Assembly (NCBI GenBank): GCA_023101885.1 | Contig: JALPQD010000358.1 | Location: 1,460,761 to 1,524,760, forward strand | Length of the DNA stretch: 64,000 bases | Direction: 5' to 3' | DNA from: Typhlomys cinereus | Taxonomy: Eukaryota; Chordata; Mammalia; Rodentia; Platacanthomyidae | Shown: positions 35,025-47,269 of the stretch, piece by piece | How the letters are laid out: each line of letters opens with the position of its first letter | Numbering within the stretch: position 1 is the stretch's first letter | Translations under genes and position numbers: made by a program | The notes under the pieces: generated by a model | Seen by the model: the letters and a program-made list of their open reading frames with translations, nothing else | What the model was told of the DNA's origin: nothing | The model's database searches: none

Positions 35025-35388
35025 TCATGGTTTGAATATAAATTGTCCTCAACAGACTAATGTGTTCGGTTGTTTGGGAAGATCATAGCACCTTTAGGGG
35101 TGACATTTTCTAAAGGAAGGCATGTCACAGAAGGTGGGCCTTCAGGTTGGTAAGCCTCAGCCTGCTTTCACCAGGAGTCAGCTCCCTAAGTTTGCAGCTT
35201 GCTCTGTCTGCCTCTATAATGTACATGACTTAAACTGATTCTAGCTTCTGCCAGTCAATCATGTCTTTTCTTTCATAATAGACTGTATCTCCCCTCTGGA
35301 ACCATAAACTGAATAAATATTCCTTTCTTCCCTTGAGCTGGTTGTATTAATGTTGTCTCACAGCAGCAGAGAGAGTAGCTGCTGCTGC
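35025..35388 (+). mobile_element. Solo MaLR-type LTR
   Basis: It starts 'catggtttgaatataaattg', has 'gactgtatctcccctctgga', then AATAAA within 'aaactgaataaatattcc', and ends 'gtctcacagcagcagag'. This is the standard order of rodent MaLR LTRs, also seen at 57.5 and 59.5 kb. Confidence 0.7.
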
Positions 35389-35399
35389 CCTTTTTATAT

Positions 35400-37360
35400 C
35401 AAAAGATTAGAGTGAAATTATTTTCAGAAAACTGAGGTTAAGAATTTACATGAGCATCTTAGAAATTAATCCATCAATGATGTAGGCCAACAACAATGGT
35501 AATTCAAAAGAATGCTACTGTTATGTCTTAGAAGATAGGAGAAAATGGTTCAATTAATCTGTTAGCACTAAGATCTTTCTTTTCAATATTTTATAAACTA
35601 TACTGGATTATTAAAATGTAAGAAGTATCTATTAATAAAGGCATCCTATCTTTCAGTTGATATATGGCCATTGGAAAGAATTTATCATCTCCTCTGACTT
35701 ATTTAGTGTGTTTTCTGAAATTTATCTGCCATTTTTCTGCAAAATTCCTAGACTTAACAAAAGCATTACTGACACATACTGACCATACCATGAATTTTTT
35801 TGTATAAAACATGTAAATTTAATAGTTTTCAAATGTTTACAGGGATCTTTAACCAACATCATAATCAGTTTGAAAGTACTTTTCAGACCCTTGCCATACT
35901 ACTTCTTTAACCTTCAACAGTCATTGTCTTTCCTATCCCGGTTTTCCTCGGTTGATATACTTACCGGTCTCCTTTCTTTAGGTTTCCTTAAACTGGTCTT
36001 TACACATGTAGAATCATATATAGTACATGGTTTCTTTCAGTAGGAACAATATTTAAAATTCATTTTTGTTGAACTACAGGTCACTATTTCATTTCATCTC
36101 ATTATTCCATCAGGCATTATTCCACCTGTTTATCCAGGTGCAACTTAGTGGAAATTCCGTATTTCCTGTTTGGGGCCATGATGAATTTAAGTCACCACAG
36201 AATCAGAATTTTAAACCTCCAAAGTGCCCTATGGCTTGCAGTGTCCAGCCTCTGTCAAGTCACAGATACGCTAAAGAAAGATCCCAAAAGTCAGGGACAC
36301 ACTGCAAAATTTCAAGTAGAGCTTAGCTCTTCTAATTGTTATGTGGATACTGTTGATCTCTGTAGCAATAGCTTGCAAACGTGCAGAGACGGGCCTCCTT
36401 ACTTAAAAATTATGGTGCATTCAGCAACAGAGAAGGGCCAGGCCCTGCAGTCTCAGCAGTCTACAGTTTCACGAAATGGCACTCATGTGCAGCTTTATTC
36501 ATTGCTTAGAATCCTTCTTTAGTGAAGAACACACAGTGCGTATGTAATAGGAACTAACTGGCACGTTGAAATTGTTGAACTGAAAGGCTATAAACAGTCA
36601 ACTTAATGTTTGATTCTTATTTTCCCTTCATGCCTGCTCATTATGGTAGGGCTTTTATTTATTTATTTTTTACTCTTAGATTAAAAACTTGGATAGACCC
36701 CTTCACTTCTCTGCCATGAAATAATGCTAGTTCAGTGCTTTGAAAGCCAAAGCTATATAACAGCAAAAATTTTCCAATCTTCCTTGATATCACTTTCTTC
36801 CCCACTGAAGACCACAGTAGCAGCAAGCCTAGGAGCTAGGAAAGTCTTCCAGGATGAGGCTGTGAGAAGATGCTCTGCTGCTTTCTAGCCCTGGCAGGTT
36901 TTGTAACTAATTCATAGACCCCTTCCACCCACTACATTGAATAGCTACACTTCTCTTAACAGGGATATGGGTGGCATTTTTTTGCTTTTCCCCAACCTCA
37001 TTCCTTATCTCTAGGATCACAGCAACACCAGGTTCTTTCTGCTGAAGCCAGATGGTCCCTGTGGGAAAGTGCTGGATATTATATTTCATGGATGGCCTCC
37101 ACTGAATTCACTAAAATTCTCCCTTACCTCTTGTGCTCGGGGTAACCTCTCTTCCTGCCAGTTCTTCAACAGTGGGTAGTTTTCGTTATATCTTCCTTCA
37201 TTTTCTCAAACTAGTCAGTCTGACCTCCACGTCTCCTGGATGTATATTTCATATCGATATTTTCAGTACATGGATAAGTTTCCTTGAAGAGTTTATATAA
37301 CTATGTTATATAACTACATTAGAAGAGTTTATATAACTGGCACAAAATACCTCACATAAA
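35400..37360. other. Non-coding stretch, no recognised feature
   Basis: AT-rich to about 36050, then mixed. Frames at 36066-36522 are unrecognised. A small local repeat of 'agaagagtttatataact' lies at about 37284-37340. Confidence 0.4.
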
Positions 37361-37369
37361 CAGTGTGGG

Positions 37370-37870
37370 GAAATCTGCAAGTTTCGATCACTGACAGCAG
37401 TCGACCTTCAGTACAATAGTGGCATGAGTATCAAGGAGACGACCAAGGGTTTTCTGATCAATTTAAGGCCCACTTGTCAAAATGGAACATACTCTTATTA
37501 CTGTAAAGTTGAACAAGAACCTACGAAAGAGAAAGACATAGGTCCCAGGGCAAGAGCAGAATATGGCTTTTTAGCTAAAAAGATAGCACACCAAACTACT
37601 TTGTAAATACTTGTTACTATAACCATAGATTGAAAAAGCATTCAGCACTCAACCTAGAAGCCTTCTTCTTTAGCAGGAGTATATTGATAAAAAACATAAC
37701 TCACCAAAATGCAAAAATAAGTGATTGTGATGTTGTTTATCCCTAAATAGGACATATATATCTCACCCATACCCACTCCAAGATTCAGGGAACATCATGG
37801 AAGAGGGACGGTAACATAAGAGCCTGAAGTAAGACAGCGGTAGGCCATACAGAGTCATAGTTTTAGAACT
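37370..37870 (+). repeat. Probable dispersed rodent repeat, family not assigned
   Basis: The segment with 'gcactcaacctagaagcctt' and 'tccctaaataggacatatat', then 'gggaacatcatggaagaggg', reads like a dispersed rodent repeat that I have seen in mouse DNA, but I cannot name the family with certainty. Confidence 0.35.
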
Positions 37871-37965
37871 TTTTTTCCAGAATTCTATTTTTAGATTATG
37901 ATCTTTTAGGGTTTCAGCATTCAAGACCCCAGTATACTGGACTATGTCATTTTTAAAAATTTCAT

Positions 37966-38052
37966 TTGATACAGAGTCTTACTGTGCAACTCAGGATAAT
38001 CTAACTTCTTAAGTGCTAAGTTCACAGGTATGTGCTGCCATAGACTATGTCC
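37966..38052 (-). repeat. B1 SINE remnant, antisense
   Basis: 'tttgatacagagtcttactgtg' and 'cacaggtatgtgctgccata' are antisense B1 landmarks in order. Confidence 0.6.
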
Positions 38053-38655
38053 TTTGAGACTGTCAGGATACTTCAAGAAGAAGCAACCCTCAGCTGCACT
38101 GAGATTTTAACCCAGGTTTGTTATACCTCACTGCATATGTTCTTGAGTTGTGTAACCCACCACAGTGTGTCTCCTATACATGCAAGGAAAACAGAGACTT
38201 GAATGATAGCTCCTGTGCAAGACTTTAAAGAATTCTTGTCTTTTTGGATCTGTTCCTTATTGAGTCAGGGTTGTATCCTGTGGTTGTCCATTTGCTTTTT
38301 AATTATGATAAGACCAGTAGTAATGTTTACTATTCTATGAAGAATTGACTGCTTAACAACACATGACTTTTAAGTCATACCAAGGCTGGACCATATCCCT
38401 GTAATAAAATCTTCACATCAAAGTTGTTTTGCTCCTCACTTAACATGACAAAGTATTATATAGTATTGCCAAAGCTTACCTGGGAGCTTTGAATAGTTGC
38501 TCTAGAGACAAGCAGATAACAGCTTGTGGCAGTTAAAATCATTCTTCAGGGTAGCCTGGTCTATCTGTCAGTGAGCTTGGCCATCCAGAGAAGAGGAAAG
38601 CGTGCACACAAGTGTTTGACAGTCACCCAGGTCAGCTGTTCAGTCTGGTTAGTGG

Positions 38656-38950
38656 CTTGTTATGGTTTGAATGAAATGGTTCCATAGGATCGTGTAGATA
38701 CTTGGGTCTTCAGCTGGTAGCTGTCTGTGCAGGTTGCACTACTTCAGGAGGTACAGCCTCGCTGGGAGGAATGAACCATTAGAGACCTATCCCTGGTCCA
38801 TAGCTCCCTCCTATTTTGTTCTGTTTCCTGGCTGGCAAGATGCGAGAAGGTCCTCCATCATTGTTCTATGGGGTTTTCTCCTCTAGGCATAGCGTGAAAC
38901 TATCTTGGATTTTGCTCACCTATAAACTAAGTTTTTTTTGTCACAACTTG
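38656..38950 (+). mobile_element. MaLR-type LTR remnant
   Basis: 'ttatggtttgaatgaaatgg' opens it, with an aligned 'cttcaggaggtacagcctcg' segment further in. The 3' half ends in 'cacctataaactaag' with no intact poly(A) signal. Confidence 0.5.
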
Positions 38951-39597
38951 AAACATTCTATCCTTGGGGCTATATTTATGAGACTCAGAAAGTAAACAGC
39001 TCATAAGTCTCAGGAAATTCTTGAAATTCACTAGATTCTCAAGATCCTTTCCCAAAGTAAAGAAAGCAGTAAACAGCTGTTGGTGGAGAAAACTCCCCAA
39101 TCATCCCAGCACCTGGGAGAGACTCTGAAGAACTGAGTTGGCACCAAGTTGTTAGAAAGCTTTAGCTTGCATCTTCTATGAGCCATGCTGGGGTGAGCTT
39201 TTTGGTGTATAGTTGCCTTTGAGTCATCCCTGATCCTGTGAGTAGCCCTCACCCATTGTCTTGTAAGTAACCCAGTAAACTCACTAGTTTGCCAAGTTAG
39301 ACTTTGGTGTGATTTTTTACTTTGATTTGTCATTGGATCCCTATCTGTGATGGACAGATTTGTATTTGTATGCCATCCCTCCCCACCTGAGGAAGAGAGT
39401 CATATGATGATCAAACACTCTTACCTTCATGGTGTTCGTCCACTACAGGATCCCTTAGGAACCACGAAATGAACTCTGAAACCATGAGCAGAATCAATCT
39501 CTCCTGCTGTAAGTTGCTTCTACCAGGTATCTGCTCCCATGATGCAGACCCAACCTAATTCACATAGGAACAAGACCTTTCATTTGTTTACTTGCTT

Positions 39598-39676
39598 TTG
39601 AAAACATAGGGTCTCACTGTGAAGCCCAGGCTGACCCTCAAAATTGTGAACCTCCATCTCAGAATCATGTGCTTTT
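39598..39676 (-). repeat. B1 SINE fragment, antisense
   Basis: 'aacatagggtctcactgtgaag' and 'cccaggctgaccctcaaaat' match antisense B1. It is truncated before the left end. Confidence 0.6.
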
Positions 39677-39811
39677 AAGAGAACATTCAGGAAGCACTGA
39701 GCTCTGAGGAGCTAGTTTGCTTGGATGACTACTAGTACTGTTGTTACTGATTTGGGCAGAAGCTGTAAGTGTGTACGTAGTTATAAGTGAATGCACAATT
39801 GAAATCTTCTC

Positions 39812-40193
39812 GTGCTGGTTACTCTTTGTGTTGCTATGAGAGAGCACCGAAGTCAAGCAACTCTTAAGTTTCCCCTTAGGGGGAAAGGGAGATTTATTTG
39901 GCTATAGTTTCAGAGGGAAGAAACAGTCCTTCATGGCAGAAAAGGCATGACTGACTGGCAGAAGCTGGAGGTGAGCTAAGTTACGTCCTTCATGGAGGCT
40001 GAAAGCTATAAGATTGCCAGCCGCAAGAGCAGAAATCTCCCAGAAGTAGGGTGGGATTAATTAACTTCAAGCCCACCCCTGTGACTGCCTTCCTCCAGCA
40101 AGGTATCTCCTAAAGGTACCATGGCCTTCCCAAACAACTACAGATTCAAACACATGAGCCTGTGGGGAGAAAACTACATTTTAAACTATGACA
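39812..40193 (-). mobile_element. Solo MaLR-type LTR
   Basis: The minus strand starts TGTCATAGTTTAAAATG, then 'cacaggctcatgtgtttgaa' and 'aaataaatctccc' near the 3' end, closing with 'ctctctcatagcaacac'. It is the same family as the LTRs at 46972, 53400 and 57461. Confidence 0.75.
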
Positions 40194-40260
40194 CTTCACT
40201 TTTTTCAGCTAAGTCTTTTTTCTGACCCCGTGTGTCAGAAGACCTGGGCACTGTATTTTC

Positions 40261-40567
40261 TTTTTTTTTAAATTTTTTTATTATTATTTATTATTTATTC
40301 AATTGTGCGTGTATGCGTGTGTGCGCATGTGTGTGTGTATGTGTGTGTGTGTGTGTAGAACCACGGACAAATTCGGGAACCACCATGGACGCCTCCACCT
40401 CCTCCTTGTTTACTCTGCCCCGGGATTCACAGGCTCTGCCCTACCAGGACCAGAAACGCAAGCCGACCCCGCTTCCCCCCAGCGTCTATACGTGGAGTAT
40501 AGGATCTGAACTCAGGACCTTCCACCTGCAAGGCAGAGGCTTAATCCCTGAGCCACCTCTCCAGCCC
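40261..40567 (-). repeat. Young B2-superfamily SINE with perfect target duplication
   Basis: Antisense copy bounded by an exact 18-base duplication CCTGGGCACTGTATTTTC (40243-40260 and 40568-40585). It carries a GT repeat (40311-40357) and a small insertion ('ttgtttactctg') in the body relative to the copies at 27.7 and 32.4 kb. The 121-codon frame over it is a repeat artefact. Confidence 0.95.
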
Positions 40568-40615
40568 CCTGGGCACTGTATTTTCCCATCAGGATAAAGA
40601 GCTATTAAATGTCCC

Positions 40616-41398
40616 AAATCAAGTTTGTGTTGTAGGTTAGCAGTATGTAGCACTCACTTATTCTGCAGTTCTCAACTGTGATGCTGAGATGAATATGTGT
40701 CAACCTGATAACTGCAGGCTGAACTTTGGACACATCTGTAAAGAATTGGTAGTAAGGCAAGCCTTGAGAAATTCTGCAGTAGATTGTCTGATTGATGTGG
40801 AAAGACCCAGCCCATAGTGAGTGAGACCATTCCCTGGGAAGATGGATAAGATGAGGGAAGTTGGTTCAGTGAATCGGCCTTCTTTGTCACACTTGACAGA
40901 CATGCTGTCTGGTGAGTGAAGGCTGCCTGTTTCTCAGCAGTTCCGTGCATATGGTGTGCTCCATTCTCTCTGCTGTTGTTGGTGTGGACTGTCAGGTTGC
41001 ATTAAGAGCTGTAACCAGACAATCATAAGCCCAAATAAAACTCCCTCATTCCCATAAACTGCTTGGTCATGAATTCTGTGGCATCCACTTTGTTTCGCTC
41101 AGTGTTCTGTCCCATGTGAAGTCCGTCTCCCCCACACTGACCAGCTCTTTTAGGAGGCACTTTACTAGTTTTCACCTATTGGAGGTGGAGCCTGTGTTTC
41201 TCTAGCGTCACATTATCTGGTGTGGTATAGAGAAGGTGTTCAGTGAGAAACCCTGCAGCCCATTTCAGAGCTTTGGTGCAGATGTGTCCAAAGTTCAGCC
41301 TGCAGTTATCAGGTTGACACATATTCATCTAAGCATCACAGTTGAGAACTGCATAAGTGAGTGCTACATACTGCTAGTCTACAACACAAACTTGATTT
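40616..41398. repeat. Near-identical inverted duplication (arms about 120 bases)
   Basis: The left arm 40616-40738 is the reverse complement of the right arm 41279-41398. By eye there are three substitutions and one 3-base gap, about 97% identity. The spacer is 540 bases. The left arm covers unique flank plus the first 40 or so bases of an LTR (from about 40696), so the duplication post-dates that LTR. No tail or target duplication marks either arm as a retrocopy. Confidence 0.85.
40696..41105 (+). mobile_element. MT/MaLR-type LTR
   Basis: It starts TGTGTCAACCTGATAAC, has 'gtggaaagacccagcccata' in the middle, 'aaataaaactccctcattcc' near the end, and a closing 'gcttggtcatgaattctg'. This is the landmark order of the rodent MT group of MaLR LTRs. 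Confidence 0.7.
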
Positions 41399-41404
41399 GT
41401 TATT

Positions 41405-42030
41405 GCTGGAGAAGCTCAGAACTTTTGTCAGAAAAAAATTGCTAGGATGATTTTCTATTAAAACATCCCTGTTGAATGGATTTTAAAAATGGAGAAACTA
41501 TGTGATGGTGTAGAAACATTTCACTGTTTTTAATTCCTGGATTTAAGTGTGACCCAAGTAGTAATTGACACAAACTACTAAAATTCAAAGAAAAATTAGC
41601 TAATATTCATTCATCTTGAAACATGGTTTTATATGCCACATTTCTAGTCCATTGAATATATCAAAAATTTTTCAACTTCCTTAGGTGTCAAATAAGGTGG
41701 GTCTGATAGGAGACTTTATTTATTAATATCACAATATACAGAGGGCATCAATTCCTTATTGCTTAATTCATTTCTTCTCACTGTAATTTTTTGAAAAGTC
41801 ACTTGGATAATATTACCTTGTGATATATCTAAGTAAAAGGTCAGAAAACAATGAACCTCAAATAACTACTTATTTTTAAGTGGTTAGACTTTTTAAATGA
41901 CTTATTTTAGTAGAATTTTTCTACTTCAAATTAAACTATTTTTAGAACTAAAATATTTTGTTGCTATAAACTGTGTCACATTTACAAAATGGAATATTTT
42001 TATTACAAAACAAATGAGCTATTGATATCT
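41405..42030. other. AT-rich non-coding stretch
   Basis: No repeat or gene that I can support. Confidence 0.4.
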
Positions 42031-42034
42031 GTAA

Positions 42035-42460
42035 AGACATGGAGGAAACATGAGTGCAACTGCTAAAGGAAGGAACCACTGAAAGGTTAATAATACATGG
42101 TGCCAATTCATGATGGGACACAAATGACACATATGGCAACAGGAAAAGATCAGTGGTTAAAGGGAGGAAATGGAAGAAAGAAGAAAGGGCAAGGAACACT
42201 GAAGATTTCCACAATGGGAAAATGGTTTCATAAAGTAGTGGATGTATGTTATCATGCATTCGTTGACATTTTTAGAATGTTCATCACCTAGAGCAAAGCC
42301 AGGGCTAAAACCTTGAATGACGAAGATAGTGATAGTAAATTCTGGTTCATAGTTACAAAGTGCATCACTTTGATGGGGACATTGATGTGAGGGAAGGCTG
42401 CACATGTGGGTCTGGGAACATATAGCACATTATGTTTTATTGTACCCTAAAAATGTACAA
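42035..42460 (+). mobile_element. Ancient L1MA-type 3' end
   Basis: Landmarks in order: 'gtaaagacatggaggaaac', 'ggaaaagatcagtggttaaa', 'gatggggacattgatgtgag' and 'gtaccctaaaaatg'. These match the L1MA terminus ('aaagacatggaggaac', 'aaaagatcagtggttgcc', 'gtggggatgttgataatggg'). It is highly diverged. Frames of 64-103 codons here are not coding. Confidence 0.7.
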
Positions 42461-42479
42461 TGAATAGGTCATCAGATTG

Positions 42480-42845
42480 GTAGGTAGATTACATATATAT
42501 ATATATGATAATAAGTAGGTGAATATATAGGTTATAGATATATGATAGGTAGGTAGATATCAGTTTGTTAAATGAAAGATAGATGACAAATGATAGGTAG
42601 AAAAGTAGGTTATAGATAGATGAGATGAGATAGAGATGAAAATTAGATTGATAGATGATAGGCAATAGAATATAGCTAAATAGATAGATGATAGATAGTA
42701 GAAAACTGGATGAATAATAGGTGATAGATATATATTATATAGATAGTTGATAGATGATAGAGAGAATTATAGATGATACATAGATAAATGATCAATTATG
42801 TAGCTAATAGATAATTTATAAATAGATGAATGATAGACAAGTAGA
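42480..42845 (+). repeat. Degenerate GATA-like tetranucleotide array
   Basis: About 365 bases dominated by GATA, GATT and TAGG variants, many interrupted by ATAT runs ('acatatatatatatatgata' at about 42490). It is strongly diverged from a pure repeat. Confidence 0.8.
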
Positions 42846-42854
42846 CTGAGAAAG

Positions 42855-43012
42855 ATAACCACCACAAACACAAAGGTTCATCTCAGTAGATGTTGAATTT
42901 ACCCAAACTTTGACTGCTAATTACCAGCCCCAGAATTTTGAAAAATAAAATTATGTTGTTTATAATTACTCAGTTTGTGATATTGTTGCAGCATCTCTAA
43001 TGGACTAAGGTA
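42855..43012 (+). mobile_element. MLT1-type LTR remnant
   Basis: The end 'aaataaaattatgttgttta' followed by 'cagtttgtgatattgttgcag' and 'aatggactaaggta' matches the 3' end of MLT1/MST LTRs ('ccagtctgtggtattttgttatagcag'). Confidence 0.6.
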
Positions 43013-43212
43013 TGAATTTCCCCATCACACTCACAAGAACTGTGATGCAATTGATTTCTTTGAGTTGTGCAACATGACAATCATTTCTCAAATCTTTGTC
43101 CTTCAGAGAACTGGCCATGAGACTAAATTCAGTCTTATTAAGCGTTTTCATTCTTGCCATTCATTTCCTATAAAATTTTAATGGTAAAATATATTCCAAG
43201 GAATGCATGAAG

Positions 43213-43550
43213 AATTCATCCCAAAGGACAGTTGGTAAAGTGCTTTCCATACAAGCATGAGGAATCAAGATTGGTCCTCAGAACCTACATAAAAAAGCAA
43301 AGCATGCTGGGGTAAATTTTTAATGCCAGTGCTAAGGATATAGAAACAAATGGGTCCATAAGACTACCTGGCCAACTAGCCTAGTGTATTTGATGAGCTC
43401 TAGGTCAATGAGACACCTCTAAATAAAAAGTAAAGCAATATAACACATTAGATGATCAATAGCTCAAAAAAATAATATCCAAAGTTATTCTCTGACCTCC
43501 ACAAGCATATGCTTAAAATTCATTCATATTAATGCTCACATTAACATGTA
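43213..43550 (+). repeat. B4-type SINE
   Basis: The tRNA-like left part 'aggacagttggtaaagtgc', a B-box-like 'ggaatcaagattggtcctc', and a B1-like right part ending 'ctaggtcaatgagacacctc' are followed by the CA repeat at 43553. Confidence 0.6.
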
Positions 43551-43552
43551 TG

Positions 43553-43557
43553 TACAC

Positions 43558-43592
<35 letters not shown>

Positions 43593-43598
43593 CACACG
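43553..43598 (+). repeat. (CA)n microsatellite
   Basis: An interrupted CA repeat between two B4-type SINEs. Confidence 0.9.
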
Positions 43599-43599
43599 C

Positions 43600-43915
43600 C
43601 CAAGAAGGGCTAACTCAGTGGGAAGAAATACTGCCACAGAACCCTGGTGAACTGTGTTTAATCCCTGGAATTCACATAAAGTTGGATGTGGTGGCTTATA
43701 TGTGTAATCTCAGATCTCCTACTGCAAAAAAAGAAGTAGAGACAGAGAATGCCTGGGAGCTAGGAAACAAGCTAGTTTGAATTATACAGAACAGCAAGAA
43801 CATCAAGAGATACCCTGCCTGAACATGGTGAAAGGAGAGAACTAACTCCCAAATGTTGTCCTTTGACTGCCACGTGTACACCACAGCATGCACATATATG
43901 GACTCAAAAAGAGAT
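43600..43915 (+). repeat. B4-type SINE
   Basis: 'gaagggctaactcagtgggaag' and 'tgtgtttaatccctggaattc' give the tRNA-like part. 'agttggatgtggtggcttat' starts the B1-like right half. Confidence 0.65.
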
Positions 43916-43956
43916 CATACACTCATCCTGTACAGTTGTATAAACATAATGTATAT

Positions 43957-43957
43957 G

Positions 43958-44011
<54 letters not shown>
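43957..44011 (+). repeat. (CA)n microsatellite
   Basis: About 52 bases of uninterrupted CA repeat. Confidence 0.95.
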
Positions 44012-44013
<2 letters not shown>

Positions 44014-44019
44014 TGAAGT

Positions 44020-46260
44020 GTCTTAAGGGTTACTTCTATGCATGGTAGAGACTCATTAAATTGACTGCTTCTCAGTTTAAATGTTATCTGTCATACATGA
44101 GCTACTTATTCATTAGGATAAATGCTTTAGGTCCCCTACTTTGCCTGGCTTTGGAGCTTTCTTGGTGTAAACACTTCATATGGAAAAAGGATTGACAAAT
44201 AAGCAGCAGCTGCTGCAGCAATAAAGACTGGAGCCATATTCCATATGCATGTCTGACTGCTAGTTTAGAAACATGAAGCACAGTGCTGCCATGGTAGAAC
44301 AACACTTACCTAGCATGTGCAAGGCTTTGAGTCCGGTGACAGACCATGGAAAATGTTAGAAATAACTTCAGACCAGAGTCACAGAGTTGAGTCAGTTCTG
44401 ACTTCTCTGTAATGGTTACATAATGGTTACGTTAGATACTCTGTCCCTTTTCCTCAGAGAAAGTATCAGTCCATGCCTTTACTCTGAAAGTTCCATATGC
44501 TGGACACATTGTGAGAAGAGCAGATGTAGAAGTTACTCAAAAGAAGGAAAGGGAAGCAGACTGAGTAGAGACAATGGTATCTGCAGCTTGGAGGAAAGAA
44601 ATTCAATGATAGCCAGCTTCCTCCTTAACAAGATCCACCCTGCCTGGATAGGCATGTGTGACATTGCCAGAGAGGGATCAGTACAGATGGATTTCTTTCC
44701 TTGGAAGGCAATGCCAACAGATTTCTGAGACCATTCTTTTTTTTCCTTCCTTAATTAGACTGTTTAAATATAGCTTGCATAGTAGCACTTCAGTCATCGG
44801 GGGCAGGTCTAAAGCAGTGCTGGTCTCATGGAGCTTAGTTGTGTAGCAGAGTATGGCATCGAGGTTTCAGTCTGAATATTGCTGTCATCCCAGTAGTAAT
44901 GAAATCTAAGGAAGTATCCTGTGACTAAACCACACCTGACTGTGCAGGATGTGGCTCTTTGGTAATGATGCAAATACAGTTGTATACGCATGTCCTCACT
45001 TGACTCATCAGAAAACAGAGTTGGCTGACGATAATCCAATAGCAAATATTTTTTTTAAAAAAAGAGCTCACATGAATGGAGGGCAGATGTAATGACTACT
45101 AAGGACCTAAATCTTTGCATGCAATCAATGAAATCAAATGAATCCAGGTAGATGATGTCCAGCCTGTTCGGTACATGCTCAGATCTTCCATATTCGCAGC
45201 TAAGGACATGCACAAAGGCATCATGTTTTTCTACCCTGTTCAAAGAAATTACTATATTATACACTTGTTTCTTTCCTAAGAGATATGACTGTTTTTTTTT
45301 AAAAAGACTGCTGGGTTGAATTCTGCTAGAACTGATGAAGAGGTTAAAAAGTAAATCTGTATAATTCGATGAAGGGCTCACAAAAAAAATTGAACAAAGA
45401 TAACTTACTCTTATATAACTATAAATTAACTGTTTAGGAAATACCATGGTAAAAAAGCCTACATTCTTGCAAAAAATGTAATTGAATGATCTCAGTCCAA
45501 GGGTATGGGTAACTTTTGGTCCTTGCCACTGGATGAAAATCAAGTTCTTCTTTTAATGAAAAAAGTGATATGAAATTCTTAAGATTTGAGGAGTTCACCA
45601 AGTCTGTATGACCTGTAGAAGACAGTAGAATTGCAATATAAGGAAAGCCATAACCCCTAGTCTGAGACCTGTTTTGCTTTAGCCTGCAGACATTCCTTGT
45701 CAAATTAAGTGTATTCACCCCAGTAACAATTTAAAATAATTTTACTTTATTATTCATCCTTTATTGATAACTGAGAACACTTGATGGTAATGAAGAACTC
45801 AACCCTTAGTTGTAGAATACTCATCTATTTTGGAGAAATGGTTAAACAAGTAATCAGACAAAACAGGAGTAAACACAAGTAATGTCCTATAATATCCTAA
45901 ACAAAGAGCTGAGGTTCCTTTATGAACTGATGTCCGCTGAAGGGCTTTGCGTTAATACTGGACTTTCCGAAATGAAGTTTACTCAGGACCTGAGATTTAA
46001 AGGAGCTGTTCAGGTAAGCAAAATACTAATTTTAAAGATAAATCATAAGATTTAGCAATCCTAAAAAACTTCTCTAAGAGTACACTGTTTGGCAGAAGAA
46101 GCAACCAAATTTTTACCAGCTGTACTTCAGATGGGGGAGTAGGTAAATCTAGAACATGCAAAGAACTATAAAATTTAAACTCTGAAACCCAACACTGATG
46201 ATCAATAAATCAGCCAATACTCCAAATTGCCAGTTCTCAAAGAAGAAATACAAGTAACCA
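44020..46260. other. Non-coding stretch, mostly featureless
   Basis: An ID-like remnant at about 44290-44342 ('tggtagaacaacacttacct') is the only repeat I see. The 162-codon minus-strand frame at 45055-45543 lies in AT-rich DNA and is phenylalanine-, serine- and tyrosine-rich with no domain that I recognise. I judge it chance. Confidence 0.4.
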
Positions 46261-46269
46261 ACAATGTTT

Positions 46270-46965
46270 TTTTTTTTAAACATCCTTAACCATCAAGAAA
46301 ATGCAAATTAAAACTATTTTGAGATTCTACCTCATCCCAGTCAGAATGGCCTTTTACCAAAGAAACAAATGACAACAAGTGCTGGTGAGAATGTGGAGAA
46401 AGAGGGAGACATTTTCACTATTAGCATAAGTATAAACTGGTGCAATTGCTAGGAAATCATTATGAAAGTTTTCCAAAAAACTAAACTACCATATGACCCA
46501 GCTGTAGCATTCTATACATATTCCCAAAGGACCCTACATCCTACCACATAGATACTTATGCATCCATTTTCATCAAGACTCTATTCACAATAGCTAAAAA
46601 CAGTCCTCAGTATCCATCAAGAGATGAATGGGTAAAGGAAATGTGGCTCCTTTAGATAATGCAATTTTATTCAGCCATAAATTAAAATGAATTTGCAAAA
46701 TTTGTGGGAAAATGGATGGATGTGGGAAATACTGTTACTGAGGTTTCCTGCACTCAGAAAGATAAATATTTCATGTTTTCTTATACATGTAAGCATAGCT
46801 TTTAATGCTATGTGTATATGTAGTATAAGTGTGGATAAAGGTCAGACCACCTGGGGTTGGAGGAAGGTGGGGCAAGTCATAGAACAGTTGCTCCGATTAA
46901 GTGAAAGGGATCTATTCTGTATGGAAGAGTACAGAGTAGAGGAGTTGGGTAGCATGCTAGTTATA
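46270..46965 (+). mobile_element. Old rodent L1 3' fragment
   Basis: Landmarks 'aagaaaatgcaaattaaaac', 'gagattctacctcatcccag', 'taaactaccatatgaccca', 'catcaagagatgaatgggta' and 'cagccataaattaaaatga' follow the ORF2 C-terminal order in sense. Stops and gaps break the frame, and the 3' UTR is short and unclear. Confidence 0.75.
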
Positions 46966-46971
46966 CTGTGC

Positions 46972-47267
46972 TGTGTCAAGCAACTTAATAAGAAGAAGAG
47001 AGATTGTTCCGGAGGGGAAAGACAGGCCTTCATGACAGAAAGGACATAGCGGGTGGCAGAAGCTGGAGTCAGCCTAAGTCACTGCAGTCACTGTTACAAG
47101 GCCAAGAGTCGACTCCCCGAAGCAGGGTGTGACTAACCAAGCTCAAGGATCACCTCCTGTGGCTGTCGTCCTTCCTCTCCTCCTCTAAAGGTGCCAGGAC
47201 CTTTCCAAACAACTGAAGATTCAAACAGATGAGCCTATGGGAGACAGTTCAAATTTCAAGCTATGAT
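46972..47267 (-). mobile_element. Truncated MaLR-type LTR
   Basis: Antisense copy sharing 'gacaggccttcatgacagaa', 'ggtggcagaagctggagtc' and 'caaacagatgagcctatggg' with the LTR at 39812-40193. The distal 3' end is lost at the boundary with the L1 fragment. Confidence 0.65.
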
Positions 47268-47269
47268 GG

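Noticed and set aside
45055..45543. A 162-codon minus-strand frame
   Set aside because: It lies in AT-rich DNA and has Phe/Ser/Tyr-rich, feature-poor composition and no recognisable domain. Likely chance.
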